Below, piece after piece: positions 29,890 to 38,522 of a DNA stretch of 64,000 nucleotides. Position 1 is the first letter of the stretch, and each line of letters begins with the position of its first letter. Below the pieces are notes generated by a model. The model made no database searches, was not told where the DNA came from, and was given only the letters and a program-made list of their open reading frames with translations. Made by a program: the position numbers and the translations under genes. The stretch lies in the NCBI GenBank assembly GCA_009758405.1, contig WSBC01000024.1, forward strand, positions 1-64,000. Reading direction: 5' to 3'. The stretch is from Methanobacteriota archaeon (GTDB taxonomy: Archaea > Thermoplasmatota > Thermoplasmata > Thermoplasmatales > ARK-15).

Positions 29890-30806
29890 CTAAAAACTTT
29901 TCCCCCTCCGTAAATCCTAGGCATTTTTTCTTGCTGTCCAATCACATAATAGTCTTCTGTTATTGCAATTTCCTGTTCAAGATCAAGCAAGATTATATTT
30001 GATGAAATATCGGAAACATTTGCCGGATACTTTCCCATGTTTGTATATAACTGTACCTTTGCGCCAGGATATAGTTCCTCCTTTACTGCCAGGCTTCTTT
30101 TTACCTTGATCCTGATTGAAGAGGAGGTCATAAACCTTTCATGAGATGCAAGAATTGAGCCTCTCTCCACATCCTCGGGTTCAACACCTCTGAGGGCAAG
30201 ACCCACCCTTGCACCTACAGGTGCCATTTCAACATCCACATCCTGCATCTGTATGCTTCTTATTTCTGTACTTTTTTGACCAGGAAAGATTCTAATCTCC
30301 TGATGCTTTACTATATTGCCAGATTTAACAAAGCCAAGGGCAACAGTACCTACACCCTTTACACTAAAGGACTGGTCTACAACTACGTAACCCTCTCCAT
30401 CCGCATTCCTTTCCCCAAGACCATTTAGAAAATCCAATATGGAATCAATATTCCTGCCGGAATAAGAGTAATTCTCCATAGGTGTATTTTTAACGAACAT
30501 CCTAATCTTTTTAAGATTATCCTCTTCGCCTATGAAAATGCCTCTTTCTATATTGAAACTTTCAAGTGCAACAAGTACCTCCCCAAGATCCCTATCTATT
30601 TTTCCTACGTCTATTATTGCAGCATCTGCCACGGAGGCTGCCAGAGCAAGTGGAACGATTCTCTCAGGAAATTTTATTGGGAGAAGAAATGTAAAGACAT
30701 CGTTTCCACTCTTTCTATTGTAATACCTAATATCGGTTTCAGATCCCTGCTTTGATATATTTTTTAACAAAGTTTCATCCATATACGAAATCAGGGTATG
30801 ATTCAT
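29886..30806 (-). CDS. SelB/EF-Tu-like factor lacking GTP-binding motifs
   Basis: 306 aa. Residues about 145-300 look like beta-barrel domains 2 and 3 of EF-Tu/SelB (VVDQSFSVKGVGTVALGFVK, then MAPVGARVGLALRGVEPEDV). The N-terminal part keeps the strand order of a SelB-like G domain (SDIRYYNRK-type start, DAAIIDVG, GIFIGEED) but has no GxxxxGKS/T P-loop, no DxPG and no NKxD. A pseudo-GTPase that binds tRNA, ribosome or a partner is likely. True selenocysteine use is not indicated. Co-transcribed with the methyltransferase. Confidence 0.7.
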   Translation of the reverse strand: MNHTLISYMDETLLKNISKQGSETDIRYYNRKSGNDVFTFLLPIKFPERIVPLALAASVADAAIIDVGKIDRDLGEVLVALESFNIERGIFIGEEDNLKKIRMFVKNTPMENYSYSGRNIDSILDFLNGLGERNADGEGYVVVDQSFSVKGVGTVALGFVKSGNIVKHQEIRIFPGQKSTEIRSIQMQDVDVEMAPVGARVGLALRGVEPEDVERGSILASHERFMTSSSIRIKVKRSLAVKEELYPGAKVQLYTNMGKYPANVSDISSNIILLDLEQEIAITEDYYVIGQQEKMPRIYGGGKVFR

Positions 30807-30877
30807 AAGCTACACCTTAAATCAAAATCTCATTTATACTAATTAACTTTTTGAATTAGTATTCATTATCATTATAC

Positions 30878-31621
30878 ATGGCTTGCGGTAAGATTTTAAC
30901 AACTTGGAGTATAGGAGGGATGTACTGGATTAAGATTATTTTTTCTATCGCATTTTACATTTTAGGAATAATATTAATTGTAGCATCACATTTTTCCATA
31001 TTTGGTTTTTTGGTTGGATTTCTATTAATAACATTGGGAATAATATATGGCTCATTTTTACCTCGCCGCGGTACACCAGGTAAAGACACAATATATGCTA
31101 AATTGTTTGAAAATTGCTATTTAGGCTATTCTGCTCCCCTTGGCCTACCTGATGTATCTATAGATTTTTCAAAAAATCCAAAATTGCTTGTTATAAGGTA
31201 TGCATACTATTTTTCTCCTGGCCTCTTCAGGGCACTGGATCTTCCTTGGCAGGGATGGAACATATTATTTATAGAAGGTAAAGGTATTGCATGGGGTCCC
31301 AATTTCTCAATAGTAAATTATATAAGGAGGGATCATGTGTTTATGGGGTCGGTTATAAAAAGGTTTAGAGAACTAAATCTAGAAGTTGAATATGTCACAC
31401 TTGATCCCCAATATATGGATATATTTGTTGAAGAAATGAAAAGGGTAGCTCCTTCTCAAATGAGCTTAAAAGAAATGATTAGGGAAATAGGTTTGTTAGA
31501 GGATGGTACTTTTGCATCAAAAAGGCCTGAAAAAATTTATGAACCTCCTCAAAATCTTCAAAGGGCTAATGTGAACCAAAGATACGAGGATCTCCTTCCA
31601 GGGATACTCTCAAAATATTAG
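30878..31621 (+). CDS. membrane-anchored protein of unknown function, ending in tRNA-Thr
   Basis: 247 aa, not recognised. Two close hydrophobic helices at about residues 18-38 and 42-60 form an N-terminal hairpin anchor; the remaining roughly 185 residues are soluble and likely cytoplasmic. A start at the internal ATG at 30920 is possible. The stop codon TAG is completed by the first nucleotide of tRNA-Thr(CGT), so gene and tRNA share one base and are probably on one transcript. A TTTATACT box lies near 30833-30840. Confidence 0.65.
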   Translation: MACGKILTTWSIGGMYWIKIIFSIAFYILGIILIVASHFSIFGFLVGFLLITLGIIYGSFLPRRGTPGKDTIYAKLFENCYLGYSAPLGLPDVSIDFSKNPKLLVIRYAYYFSPGLFRALDLPWQGWNILFIEGKGIAWGPNFSIVNYIRRDHVFMGSVIKRFRELNLEVEYVTLDPQYMDIFVEEMKRVAPSQMSLKEMIREIGLLEDGTFASKRPEKIYEPPQNLQRANVNQRYEDLLPGILSKY

Positions 31622-31693
31622 CCACCGTAGCTCAGTAGGTAGAGCGGCTGATTCGTAATCAGCAGGTCGGGGGTTCGAAACCCTCCGGTGGCT
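31621..31693 (+). tRNA. tRNA-Thr (anticodon CGT)
   Basis: 73-nt cloverleaf nearly identical to the TGT isoacceptor: acceptor GCCACCG / CGGTGGC, discriminator T, anticodon loop TTCGTAA (CGT, reads ACG), T loop TTCGAAA of canonical type. G1 is also the last base of the upstream CDS stop codon. No intron, no encoded CCA. Confidence 0.95.
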
Positions 31694-31754
31694 CTTCATT
31701 GAATAGATTATTAAAAAAGATATTTTTAAATAGTTTTAGAAATTCTTTCTATTT

Positions 31755-32363
31755 ATGATTGTGAAGGGCAACATTGAAATTATAGAAGGAACTATGTGTA
31801 ATGTATATGTGTTTAAATTGAACGATAAGATTATTCAGGTGGATGCAGGAATGAAGGGAAGCGCGAAAAAAATAATTGATTATTACCAAAAAAGGAATCT
31901 AAGGCCTGATGTTGTATTAATCACACATTACCATATCGACCATATAGGATCTCTGGGAATAATAAAGGAGAAATACAATCCTGAAATATATGCGAATAAA
32001 TTGGAGATACCTGTTATAGAGGGTAAATCAAGTATGGGAAGGCCTAAATCCCTTGGGGCTAGAATAATGTTCTCATTCATGAAGCCAGATAAAGTAAGTG
32101 GCATTAAGCCCTTAGAGGACCTGAAGATTGAAGGCCTTAAGATTTTAGAAACACCAGGGCACACACCAGGAAGTACATCATTCATTGTTGAAAAGGAGAA
32201 CTCTGTTTTTATAGGAGATGCAGCATCAAGTGTTAATGGAACCTTGCAAATAAACGAGAAATACACAATGGATATGGAAAAAGCAAAGGAATCTCTTAAT
32301 AAGATAAGATCACTTAGCCCAATACTTGTACTGCCTGGCCACGGTGAGCCTCTTCAGATCTAG
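31755..32363 (+). CDS. metallo-beta-lactamase-fold hydrolase
   Basis: 202 aa with the complete MBL-fold metal motifs: THYHIDHIGSLG, TPGHTPGSTSF, FIGDAASS and LPGHGEP. Probably a small thioesterase or glyoxalase-II-like hydrolase; substrate unknown. It lies after tRNA-Thr(CGT) and overlaps the convergent PLP enzyme gene by 4 bp. No extra domain, no signal peptide. Confidence 0.82.
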   Translation: MIVKGNIEIIEGTMCNVYVFKLNDKIIQVDAGMKGSAKKIIDYYQKRNLRPDVVLITHYHIDHIGSLGIIKEKYNPEIYANKLEIPVIEGKSSMGRPKSLGARIMFSFMKPDKVSGIKPLEDLKIEGLKILETPGHTPGSTSFIVEKENSVFIGDAASSVNGTLQINEKYTMDMEKAKESLNKIRSLSPILVLPGHGEPLQI

Positions 32364-33376
32364 ATATTTTTTATCCCGTGGCCAGTAAGTATAATCAAAT
32401 TTTCCCCATTATATTTTTTCTTTTTCAGAGCAGCATAGGCGGTGGCCGAGCTATATTCAACAGATATACCCTTTTTTAATAGTTCCTTCCTTGCCTCAAT
32501 AATCTCATCTTCTTTTACTATTGTGCATTCATTGTTTCTCATTATACTGAGCATCTCATCCAGCAGCAGGGGCGATGTACTTATTAATGCATCCGCTACA
32601 GAAGTAATTTTTTCAGGTGGAATATATTTTTCATTTCTAAGTGCATGGCACAAGGGAGAAACTTGTTCAGTTTGAACTGCAACAAATATTGGCATTTTCT
32701 CAATTAAATTATTTTTGTAAAGATGTAAAAAACCATAATAAACACCAAGCAGCAATGTACCAGCAGAAACAGGAATAAAAATCCTATCTGGAAAACTATT
32801 TTTCATATCCCTAAAAATCTCATAGGAAATCATTCTCATTCCATCCCTGAACTCTGGATTTATCACGTGGCTGGCAAAGTACCCTTCAGCATTCATTGCC
32901 TCCCTTGCCACATCACTCCTTGAACCACTTATCCTGTGTATTTTTGCGCCATAGGATTCTATTTGCTTTATTTTGAATTCGTTTGCCTTTTCTGGAACAT
33001 AGATATGTACCTCCAATCCTGCCCTTGCTCCATAGGCAGCAATTGATGCTCCAGCATTTCCAGATGAATCCTCATTTATTCTTTTTATTTTATTTTTATC
33101 AAGATAGCTCTTCAGAGATGATATAAGTGTAACAGCACCCCTATCCTTGTATGAAAGTGTTGGTGATATATGCTCCATTTTAAAAATAGCATCATCATAT
33201 AAGAGTGGCGTATTTCCCTCACCTAGGCTCACCCATTCATCAATGTAAGGAAAATTCTTCCTAAGATCGGAATGGAATTCCTCCTCAAAAAAAGGCTTGA
33301 ACAAGCCTCCACACCTACTACAAAAAAGTTCATGATCCCTCCTTTCTTCACCACATCTGTTGCATATAAATTTCAT
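32360..33376 (-). CDS. threonine-synthase-like PLP enzyme with zinc ribbon
   Basis: 338 aa. An N-terminal zinc ribbon (CNRCGEE...FCSRCG) precedes a fold-type II PLP domain: the Schiff-base lysine is in PTLSYKDRGAV, then NEDSSGNAGASIAAYGARAG and VSAGTLLLGVYYG. This fits threonine synthase and its relatives, such as cysteate synthase-like proteins. The frame is open a further 72 codons upstream, into the region of the divergent S8e gene, but that extension is hydrophobic and unlike the family; ATG 33376 is chosen. Confidence 0.8.
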   Translation of the reverse strand: MKFICNRCGEERRDHELFCSRCGGLFKPFFEEEFHSDLRKNFPYIDEWVSLGEGNTPLLYDDAIFKMEHISPTLSYKDRGAVTLISSLKSYLDKNKIKRINEDSSGNAGASIAAYGARAGLEVHIYVPEKANEFKIKQIESYGAKIHRISGSRSDVAREAMNAEGYFASHVINPEFRDGMRMISYEIFRDMKNSFPDRIFIPVSAGTLLLGVYYGFLHLYKNNLIEKMPIFVAVQTEQVSPLCHALRNEKYIPPEKITSVADALISTSPLLLDEMLSIMRNNECTIVKEDEIIEARKELLKKGISVEYSSATAYAALKKKKYNGENLIILTGHGIKNI

Positions 33377-33488
33377 AATTTTTAATATATCAATGGTAAA
33401 AAAAAATTTACTGGAAAAGTATTTATATAATTTAAGTATATTCACGAAAAGATCATTTGAATGTTTAAATAAAAAGGTAGGTGTAATA

Positions 33489-33872
33489 ATGACATTCTGG
33501 CAAGGTAGATCAAATAGGAAAATGACCGGTGGTAAATATAGGCAATTTAGGCATAAGAGGAGATACGAGCTTGGGAGTGATCCCGTGCTCACCAGACTAG
33601 GGGAAGAGAGGAAAAAGATTGAGAGAACATTTGGTGGTCATTATAAGATAAAAATTTTATCAACTAATATGGTAAATGTATATGATCCAGAGGCAAAGGT
33701 AATAAAAAGGGCAAAGATAATTACAGTGAAAGAGAATAGGGCTGATCCACATTACATCCAAAGGAACATAATAAATAAGGGTGCAGTAGTACTTACAGAA
33801 CTGGGCATGGTAAGGATAACATCCAGGCCCGGTCAGGATGGTGTCCTGAACGGCGTTTTGATAGGGAAATGA
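33489..33872 (+). CDS. rps8e: ribosomal protein S8e
   Basis: 127 aa. WQGRSNRKMTGGKYR at the start, KRRYELGSDPVLT, and RADPHYIQRNIINKGAVV are typical of archaeal S8e of the small ribosomal subunit. The frame continues upstream to 33360, but the ATG at 33489, with GGTG shortly before it, begins exactly at the conserved N-terminus. It overlaps the SRP19 gene by ATGA. Confidence 0.95.
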   Translation: MTFWQGRSNRKMTGGKYRQFRHKRRYELGSDPVLTRLGEERKKIERTFGGHYKIKILSTNMVNVYDPEAKVIKRAKIITVKENRADPHYIQRNIINKGAVVLTELGMVRITSRPGQDGVLNGVLIGK

Positions 33873-34123
33873 TAATTTATACATCCTATTTTAAAAAAAC
33901 ACTTTCTAGGAAAATGGGTAGGAAGGTGCCCAAGTCACTTGCATCTGATGCCACACCCGAAAAGGTTGAGATGGCATTGAAGAAATTGAACATTAAGTAT
34001 GAGATTCAGGATAAAAAATATCCAAAGCACTGGTATGATGATAAAATCAGATTTTATATAGAAACAGAAAAAAATAAAAGCTATCTATTAAAGGAGATAG
34101 CTAAAACAATAAAAACAATTTAA
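33869..34123 (+). CDS. srp19: signal recognition particle 19-kDa protein
   Basis: 84-aa SRP19, which binds helices 6 and 8 of SRP RNA and prepares it for SRP54. GRKVPKSLASDATPEKVEMA and the YPKHWYDDKIRF segment match the family; length is short but normal for archaea. It starts in the S8e stop (ATGA). The RNA partner is encoded in this same window at 42807-43117. The end abuts the convergent SSB gene with no gap. Confidence 0.88.
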   Translation: MIIYTSYFKKTLSRKMGRKVPKSLASDATPEKVEMALKKLNIKYEIQDKKYPKHWYDDKIRFYIETEKNKSYLLKEIAKTIKTI

Positions 34124-34618
34124 TTAAAACCTTCTCTTAAAGTCTCTTCTTCCACCACGATTAAATGGTCTCCTTTCAGACCTGAACTCTTGCTGGTGCT
34201 CCTGGGCACTGAGGTCATTCTCTGTGTTAACATTCTCAACTGTTTCCTCGCTCTTTTTAATAGAGCCATATTTGCCCACGTTAAGTCTCATATGCCCTCT
34301 TACCAGCGTCACATATCCATTGTCTATGTATAGTGTATCGCCCTGGGTAATATCGTTTGACTGCTCCCCCCAAAGGGTAAGTGTTATCAATCCTGTCTCG
34401 TCTCCTATTACCACTTCTGTCAATTTCCTGGATTCTCCATATCTTGTCTGAATTTCCTTCGTTTCTCCAATGCTGGTCACTTTTCCCAAAACATTAACCC
34501 TTTTTGATTCAGGGCTAAGGTCTTTTATTTTCGTTACGTTTTCCATACTTTCTTCCTTCTTTTTTCTTTCTTTGAACGGTTTTACTCCTTGTCCATCGGA
34601 AAAGAGCCTTCCGTTCAC
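34124..34618 (-). CDS. ssb: single-OB-fold ssDNA-binding protein with basic tail (crenarchaeal SSB type)
   Basis: 164 aa from GTG 34618, or 140 aa from ATG 34546. One OB fold spans about residues 27-125 (KVTSIGETKEIQTRYGESRK, VIGDETGLITLTLWGEQS, LVRGHMRLNVGKYGSI), followed by an acidic linker and a tail rich in Arg, Gly and Phe (RPFNRGGRRDFKRRF). This resembles Sulfolobus-type SSB more than multi-OB RPA. TTTAAATAT near 34643 would start transcription at about 34617, favouring a leaderless GTG start; the ATG has AAGGAAG before it. Both starts remain possible. Confidence 0.85.
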   Translation of the reverse strand: MNGRLFSDGQGVKPFKERKKKEESMENVTKIKDLSPESKRVNVLGKVTSIGETKEIQTRYGESRKLTEVVIGDETGLITLTLWGEQSNDITQGDTLYIDNGYVTLVRGHMRLNVGKYGSIKKSEETVENVNTENDLSAQEHQQEFRSERRPFNRGGRRDFKRRF

Positions 34619-34652
34619 TCAGAACAATAGATTATCATATTTAAACATTTCC

Positions 34653-34832
34653 CTATTCCTTTGGTATTTGTTTCTTAGGCCTGCTACAAACTGCCTGAAG
34701 GTCCCCATCATAAAAAATCTCCCTATCAGGATGCTTTTTCCTGAGCTCCTCCATAAATTTATAGACCTCCTCAACTGTAATATCAGGGTTATCCTTAAGC
34801 CTCAAATGGACTGTCTTTTCATCCTGATTCAT
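34653..34832 (-). CDS. 59-aa protein of unknown function
   Basis: An ATG-to-TAG frame of 59 codons, rich in charged residues (VEEVYKFMEELRKKHPDR in the middle), probably alpha-helical with one cysteine. A TTTTTATAG box about 26 bp upstream of the ATG suggests a leaderless promoter, and the frame fills the gap behind ssb. Not recognised. Confidence 0.55.
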   Translation of the reverse strand: MNQDEKTVHLRLKDNPDITVEEVYKFMEELRKKHPDREIFYDGDLQAVCSRPKKQIPKE

Positions 34833-35218
34833 TTAATTAAAGTATTCTTATTTACTATAAAAATCTTTTTTGTTTTGTGTCGAATAATTTTTTTTAAAAA
34901 AGATTTATTATGTTTTTTATTTATTTTATAGACGCTACATCTAAAACTTCATTATTACTCTCTGTAATCGATTCTAATCATCGATCTGATCAATCATTAA
35001 ATTTATTTTAATTAAAGCACCTCTTAAATTTCCTTTATTAATTCAATTTATAATCTATTAATTTTAATATAAATTATTATATTTATTTTTTTAATTATCC
35101 TTTAGCCAATCACGATAAAAAATCTTATTAAAAACTAGTTTTTTGAATATTAAATTTAGTGAATCATAGATGGCTAGTATTATGAAAATTTTATAAGGCT
35201 TTTTTTTTATAGGTAATT
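34833..35218. other. AT-rich intergenic region
   Basis: 386 bp without a convincing ORF or RNA gene. It carries the promoter of the 59-aa gene at its left and TTTTATAAG (about 35190-35198), placed for a leaderless start of the PRTase gene, at its right. Repeated ATCGAT near 34967-34985 is the only visible pattern. No origin-like repeat set seen. Confidence 0.5.
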
Positions 35219-35872
35219 ATGAAGGGCTTTAGATGCATGCTTGTTACATGGAAAAACATTGAGGATTGGGTTTCTGAGGTAATAAAAAAGATTGAACTGG
35301 ATAAATATAATCCAGAAGTGATTATAGGCCTAGCAAGGGGTGGTCTTGTACCTGCAAGGCTTATATCTGATAGGATGCAGATTAAGGATCTCTATGCCGT
35401 TAAGACAGAGCATTGGGGAATTACCGCAACACCTGATGGCCAGGCAAGGATCACCCAAACATTACCTATTAATATTTCAGGGAAAAGAGTTCTTGTTGTT
35501 GATGATATAACGGATACAGGACAGAGCCTTAGTCTTGCTGTTGATCACGTAAAAAATATGGGGCCCAGTGAGTTAAAATCAGCAACATTATTGCATATAC
35601 TCCATTCAAAGTACATTCCCGATTATTATGCTGATGTTGTTCCAGAGGACAAATGGACATGGTTTATTTTCCCTTGGAATGTTTATGAGGATTTAACAAA
35701 CATTACATTGAAAATAATGGATGAAAATCAGGTTACAATTGAATCGCTTCAGGATATATATGAAAAATATTTTCAGATAAAACCAAAAAAGTCACAGCTA
35801 AATGAAACATTGTCAATACTTATAAAAAAGGGGAAGATTGTGAGGGATGGAAAAATATACAAGAAATTATAA
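35219..35872 (+). CDS. purine-type phosphoribosyltransferase with C-terminal winged helix
   Basis: 217 aa. Residues about 1-165 are a type I PRTase with the PRPP loop VLVVDDITDTGQSL and the ARGGLVPARLISD flexible region, similar to xanthine/guanine PRTases of archaea. The last roughly 45 residues (ESLQDIYEKYF...LSILIKKGKIVRDGKIYK) look like a small winged helix, which could make it a regulator or a bifunctional protein. Substrate not determinable. Promoter TTTTATAAG lies about 26 bp before the ATG. It overlaps the convergent gene by 6 bp. Confidence 0.82.
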   Translation: MKGFRCMLVTWKNIEDWVSEVIKKIELDKYNPEVIIGLARGGLVPARLISDRMQIKDLYAVKTEHWGITATPDGQARITQTLPINISGKRVLVVDDITDTGQSLSLAVDHVKNMGPSELKSATLLHILHSKYIPDYYADVVPEDKWTWFIFPWNVYEDLTNITLKIMDENQVTIESLQDIYEKYFQIKPKKSQLNETLSILIKKGKIVRDGKIYKKL

Positions 35873-36202
35873 TGTTTTTTCAACAGTTTTTGATATCTCG
35901 CGCTGAAATATTGTAATAAGATCCTCTAAAATCTCCTTTTTCATATCCTCAGGCATTGATGCTATAATAAGTGAAATGAAGGATTTTGAAAATTCAGTAG
36001 TGGCAGCAATTTCGTGCAATTTTGCATCAGTGTATTTTTTAATTGCCTCCCTAATTCCCTTTTTAATTTCTGGATTTTTTTCTAAAATATTTTTAAGATA
36101 ATCCTTAAGTTCATCCTTTACAATATCCCTTAGAACCTCAGAAAAAAGATTTTCATCTGGCAAAGATTTCTCCACCATCTTCATTATCTCATTAATATCC
36201 AT
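35867..36202 (-). CDS. 111-aa helical protein of unknown function
   Basis: Not recognised. Predominantly helical and charged, without signal, membrane helix or cysteines. It is 15 bp behind the ZPR1-like gene and therefore likely last in the operon TPR-IPK-IDI2-ZPR1-this gene. Convergent overlap of 6 bp with the PRTase gene. Confidence 0.6.
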   Translation of the reverse strand: MDINEIMKMVEKSLPDENLFSEVLRDIVKDELKDYLKNILEKNPEIKKGIREAIKKYTDAKLHEIAATTEFSKSFISLIIASMPEDMKKEILEDLITIFQREISKTVEKTL

Positions 36203-36217
36203 GTTTTTTGTTATATC

Positions 36218-36733
36218 TTAGTCAATATTAAGATTTCCCCTCTCTATCTTTGCCCTATCACTAATTATGGCGCTATTACCGCTAGGATCGTTTATTATTA
36301 TTGTAAGCCTCTCAAGCCCATTTCTCATTTTTCCAATCTTTTTTAGTCTTTCCAAAATTTCTTTTCTCTCATTCTCACTAGAATCCCTTAAAAGCTGTGA
36401 CATTACATTTATTATCCTTAAAAGTAGGCCCTCCACATTTGAAACAAAGGACTCCCCATATGTTACTGGATCTATAGATACACCAATCTCAGGTATCATA
36501 ATGCTTGCGTGTGATGATCTTATTACTCTTACCTTAAGATCTTCCTCACCCGAGGCCACAAAAGTAATTTTTACTGGTTCTTTCTGGTCGACCAAAAGAA
36601 CGTCATTATGCCTGTAACCGCATGAAGAACAGTAGCTGGAAATTAGGAGCATCCTACCAAAATATTCAATATTTTCCTCTCTAAAGTTTGTTTCAAGCGT
36701 ATCCTTGCCACAAACAGGACATCTTTCCCTCAT
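36218..36733 (-). CDS. ZPR1-type zinc finger protein
   Basis: 171 aa. CPVCGKDTLETNF and SSYCSSCGYRHNDV form the single ZPR1 zinc finger (Cys 5, 8, 35, 38), followed by the conserved beta domain (VRVIRSSHASIMIPEIGVSI, DPVTYGE). Archaeal members have one copy where eukaryotic ZPR1 has two. ZPR1 in eukaryotes helps fold elongation factor 1A; whether archaeal forms do so is not settled by this sequence. ATGA overlap with idi2. Confidence 0.85.
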   Translation of the reverse strand: MRERCPVCGKDTLETNFREENIEYFGRMLLISSYCSSCGYRHNDVLLVDQKEPVKITFVASGEEDLKVRVIRSSHASIMIPEIGVSIDPVTYGESFVSNVEGLLLRIINVMSQLLRDSSENERKEILERLKKIGKMRNGLERLTIIINDPSGNSAIISDRAKIERGNLNID

Positions 36734-37782
36734 TTTTGCTCAAGCCAATCCCTTAGTCTTCCAATTACAATATATTTTTTATTTTTAAGAGAATCAACAG
36801 ATTTTGAACCTGTAAGGAACATCGCCGCCTTCAATTCCTCCACTATACTCTGCATTTCATCAAGTAGGGGCTTATATCCCTCTTTTGCATATTTAAGCAC
36901 ATGACCTGCCATACCCACCAAATCTGCTCCTATAACCAGGGATCTAGCAACATCAAGGCCGTTCCTTATCCCACCTGAGGATATAATCTTAACACCCAAA
37001 CCTTTTGTTCTGATTACAGAATATGGTGAAGGTATACCCCAGTCCCAATAGGTCAAACCGAGCCTTTCCCTTATTTTGTCATTTATTTCCTTTGCCCTGT
37101 AATGTTCAACTGCTGCAAAGGATGTTCCTGAGACCCCAGATACATCTATTGCCATCACACCAGCCCTTTTTAATCTCAGAGCAATATCAAAATCTATCCC
37201 TGCACCGGTTTCTTTGGCTATAACAGGGAACTTGGAGCATATGTCCTTTAGTCTCATCTCTATACCACTTGCCCTCTTATCCCCCTCTGGCTGAACTACC
37301 TCCTGTAGAAAGTTAAAATGTATGTCTAGAAAATGTGCATCCAGTGTGTTCATTATAAATGAGAGCTCATCATCGTTAACAGCCTTTTCATGGTGCTGCT
37401 CTATTAGCTGAGGTGCCCCAATATTTGCAATCCTTAGAGGTATGTCATAGTCCCTTATTACAGAAAAAGTGTCCATTAACTCCCTGTTCTTAAGCAAAAC
37501 CCTCTGACTACCAACACCCATGCCAATCTGAAGCTCAGAGGCCACTTTAGCTATATTCTCATTTATCACTTTTGCCTGTGGAAAACCACCAGTCATTGAT
37601 TCTATAATTATTGGATACTTTAGGTTCCTTCTATAAAAGTATGTTTCTGTGGAAATGTTATCGTAATTTATTTCAGGCATTGCATTGTGAATTAAATATA
37701 TATCATCCCAGTAATTATAGTGTGCCATAACATCCTTTTCAGATGCGATTGAAACATGGTCAGATTTTCTATTTTCTATCAT
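36730..37782 (-). CDS. fni: isopentenyl-diphosphate delta-isomerase, type II (FMN)
   Basis: 350 aa. RKSDHVSIA, IIESMTGGFPQA, GMGVGSQRVLL, FNFLQEVVQPEGD, AKETGAGI, ISSGGIRNGLDVARSLVIGA are the typical motifs of the FMN-dependent IDI-2, which interconverts IPP and DMAPP for archaeal lipid synthesis. It overlaps the gene for isopentenyl phosphate kinase, which makes its substrate, by ATGA: a direct pathway pair. Confidence 0.95.
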   Translation of the reverse strand: MIENRKSDHVSIASEKDVMAHYNYWDDIYLIHNAMPEINYDNISTETYFYRRNLKYPIIIESMTGGFPQAKVINENIAKVASELQIGMGVGSQRVLLKNRELMDTFSVIRDYDIPLRIANIGAPQLIEQHHEKAVNDDELSFIMNTLDAHFLDIHFNFLQEVVQPEGDKRASGIEMRLKDICSKFPVIAKETGAGIDFDIALRLKRAGVMAIDVSGVSGTSFAAVEHYRAKEINDKIRERLGLTYWDWGIPSPYSVIRTKGLGVKIISSGGIRNGLDVARSLVIGADLVGMAGHVLKYAKEGYKPLLDEMQSIVEELKAAMFLTGSKSVDSLKNKKYIVIGRLRDWLEQK

Positions 37783-38522
37783 GGTAACACCCTCGTTCCT
37801 TTAACATAATCACCAACCATTGCCCTTCTCAACCTCCCCCTTACAAGACCATTAATCACAAGAACATCAATACCGAGCCTTGCAATGGCCCTCATGGCCC
37901 TCATCTTACCCTCCATCGATCCAGTTACATCTGGAAAAATGCCATCGAATTGTATGTTATCCTTTGAAGAAACAGTTTCTAAAAGTATTGCATCATCATA
38001 AACCTTAGGATTTTTGTCGTATATTCCATCCACATCAGTGACAAAAATTACCCTTTCTGGCCTTAATGCCTTTGCAAGATGGAATGCTATTTGATCACCA
38101 GAACATATGCTCATTCCCTTCTTTGGATCAAGAACAATATCACCGTAGATCACAGGTATAAAACCCCTTTGAATATAGTCGACAAACCTCCTATAATTGA
38201 ATTCTTCACCCACCATATGGAATGAATGCAAGGGTAATGTAATTGCGGGCTTACCGTTCCTTATGAGATATTCAATGATCTTTGTGTTAAGTTCCTGAAG
38301 ATCCCTTGATACCTTTGAATATTCTAGCCTATTTTCCTCTTTTAATCCATCATTTAAATGATGTATATCTGCCAGATAGTGACCAAATGATCCTGCACCA
38401 TGAATTAATATTGAATCATTTGGATAAAATTCATATGCAAGTCTTTTAATAATATTCTCCCTTATTTTCCTGTATTTCCCCTTGTTAGTGATTACACTGC
38501 CACCTATCTTTACAATAAGCAT
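37779..38522 (-). CDS. ipk: isopentenyl phosphate kinase
   Basis: 247-aa amino-acid-kinase-fold enzyme. IVKIGGSVITNK, HGAGSFGHYLADIHHL with the phosphate-binding histidine, YGDIVLD, CSGDQIAFHLAKAL, FVTDVDGIYDKNP, DVTGSMEGKM match archaeal IPK, which phosphorylates isopentenyl phosphate to IPP in the alternative mevalonate pathways, including that of Thermoplasma. It directly follows the TPR gene and overlaps fni. Confidence 0.94.
   Translation of the reverse strand: MLIVKIGGSVITNKGKYRKIRENIIKRLAYEFYPNDSILIHGAGSFGHYLADIHHLNDGLKEENRLEYSKVSRDLQELNTKIIEYLIRNGKPAITLPLHSFHMVGEEFNYRRFVDYIQRGFIPVIYGDIVLDPKKGMSICSGDQIAFHLAKALRPERVIFVTDVDGIYDKNPKVYDDAILLETVSSKDNIQFDGIFPDVTGSMEGKMRAMRAIARLGIDVLVINGLVRGRLRRAMVGDYVKGTRVLP

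Noticed and set aside
29886..30806. Possible selenocysteine translation factor SelB
   Set aside because: No GTPase motifs, and no in-frame TGA with a nearby SECIS-like element was noticed in neighbouring genes; selenocysteine use is not supported.
33360..33488. Upstream extension of ribosomal protein S8e
   Set aside because: S8e begins at the conserved segment encoded from 33489, which has its own ribosome binding site.
32360..33592. 410-aa version of the threonine-synthase-like protein
   Set aside because: The first 72 residues are an uncharacteristic hydrophobic extension that crosses the divergent S8e promoter; the family begins at the zinc ribbon.
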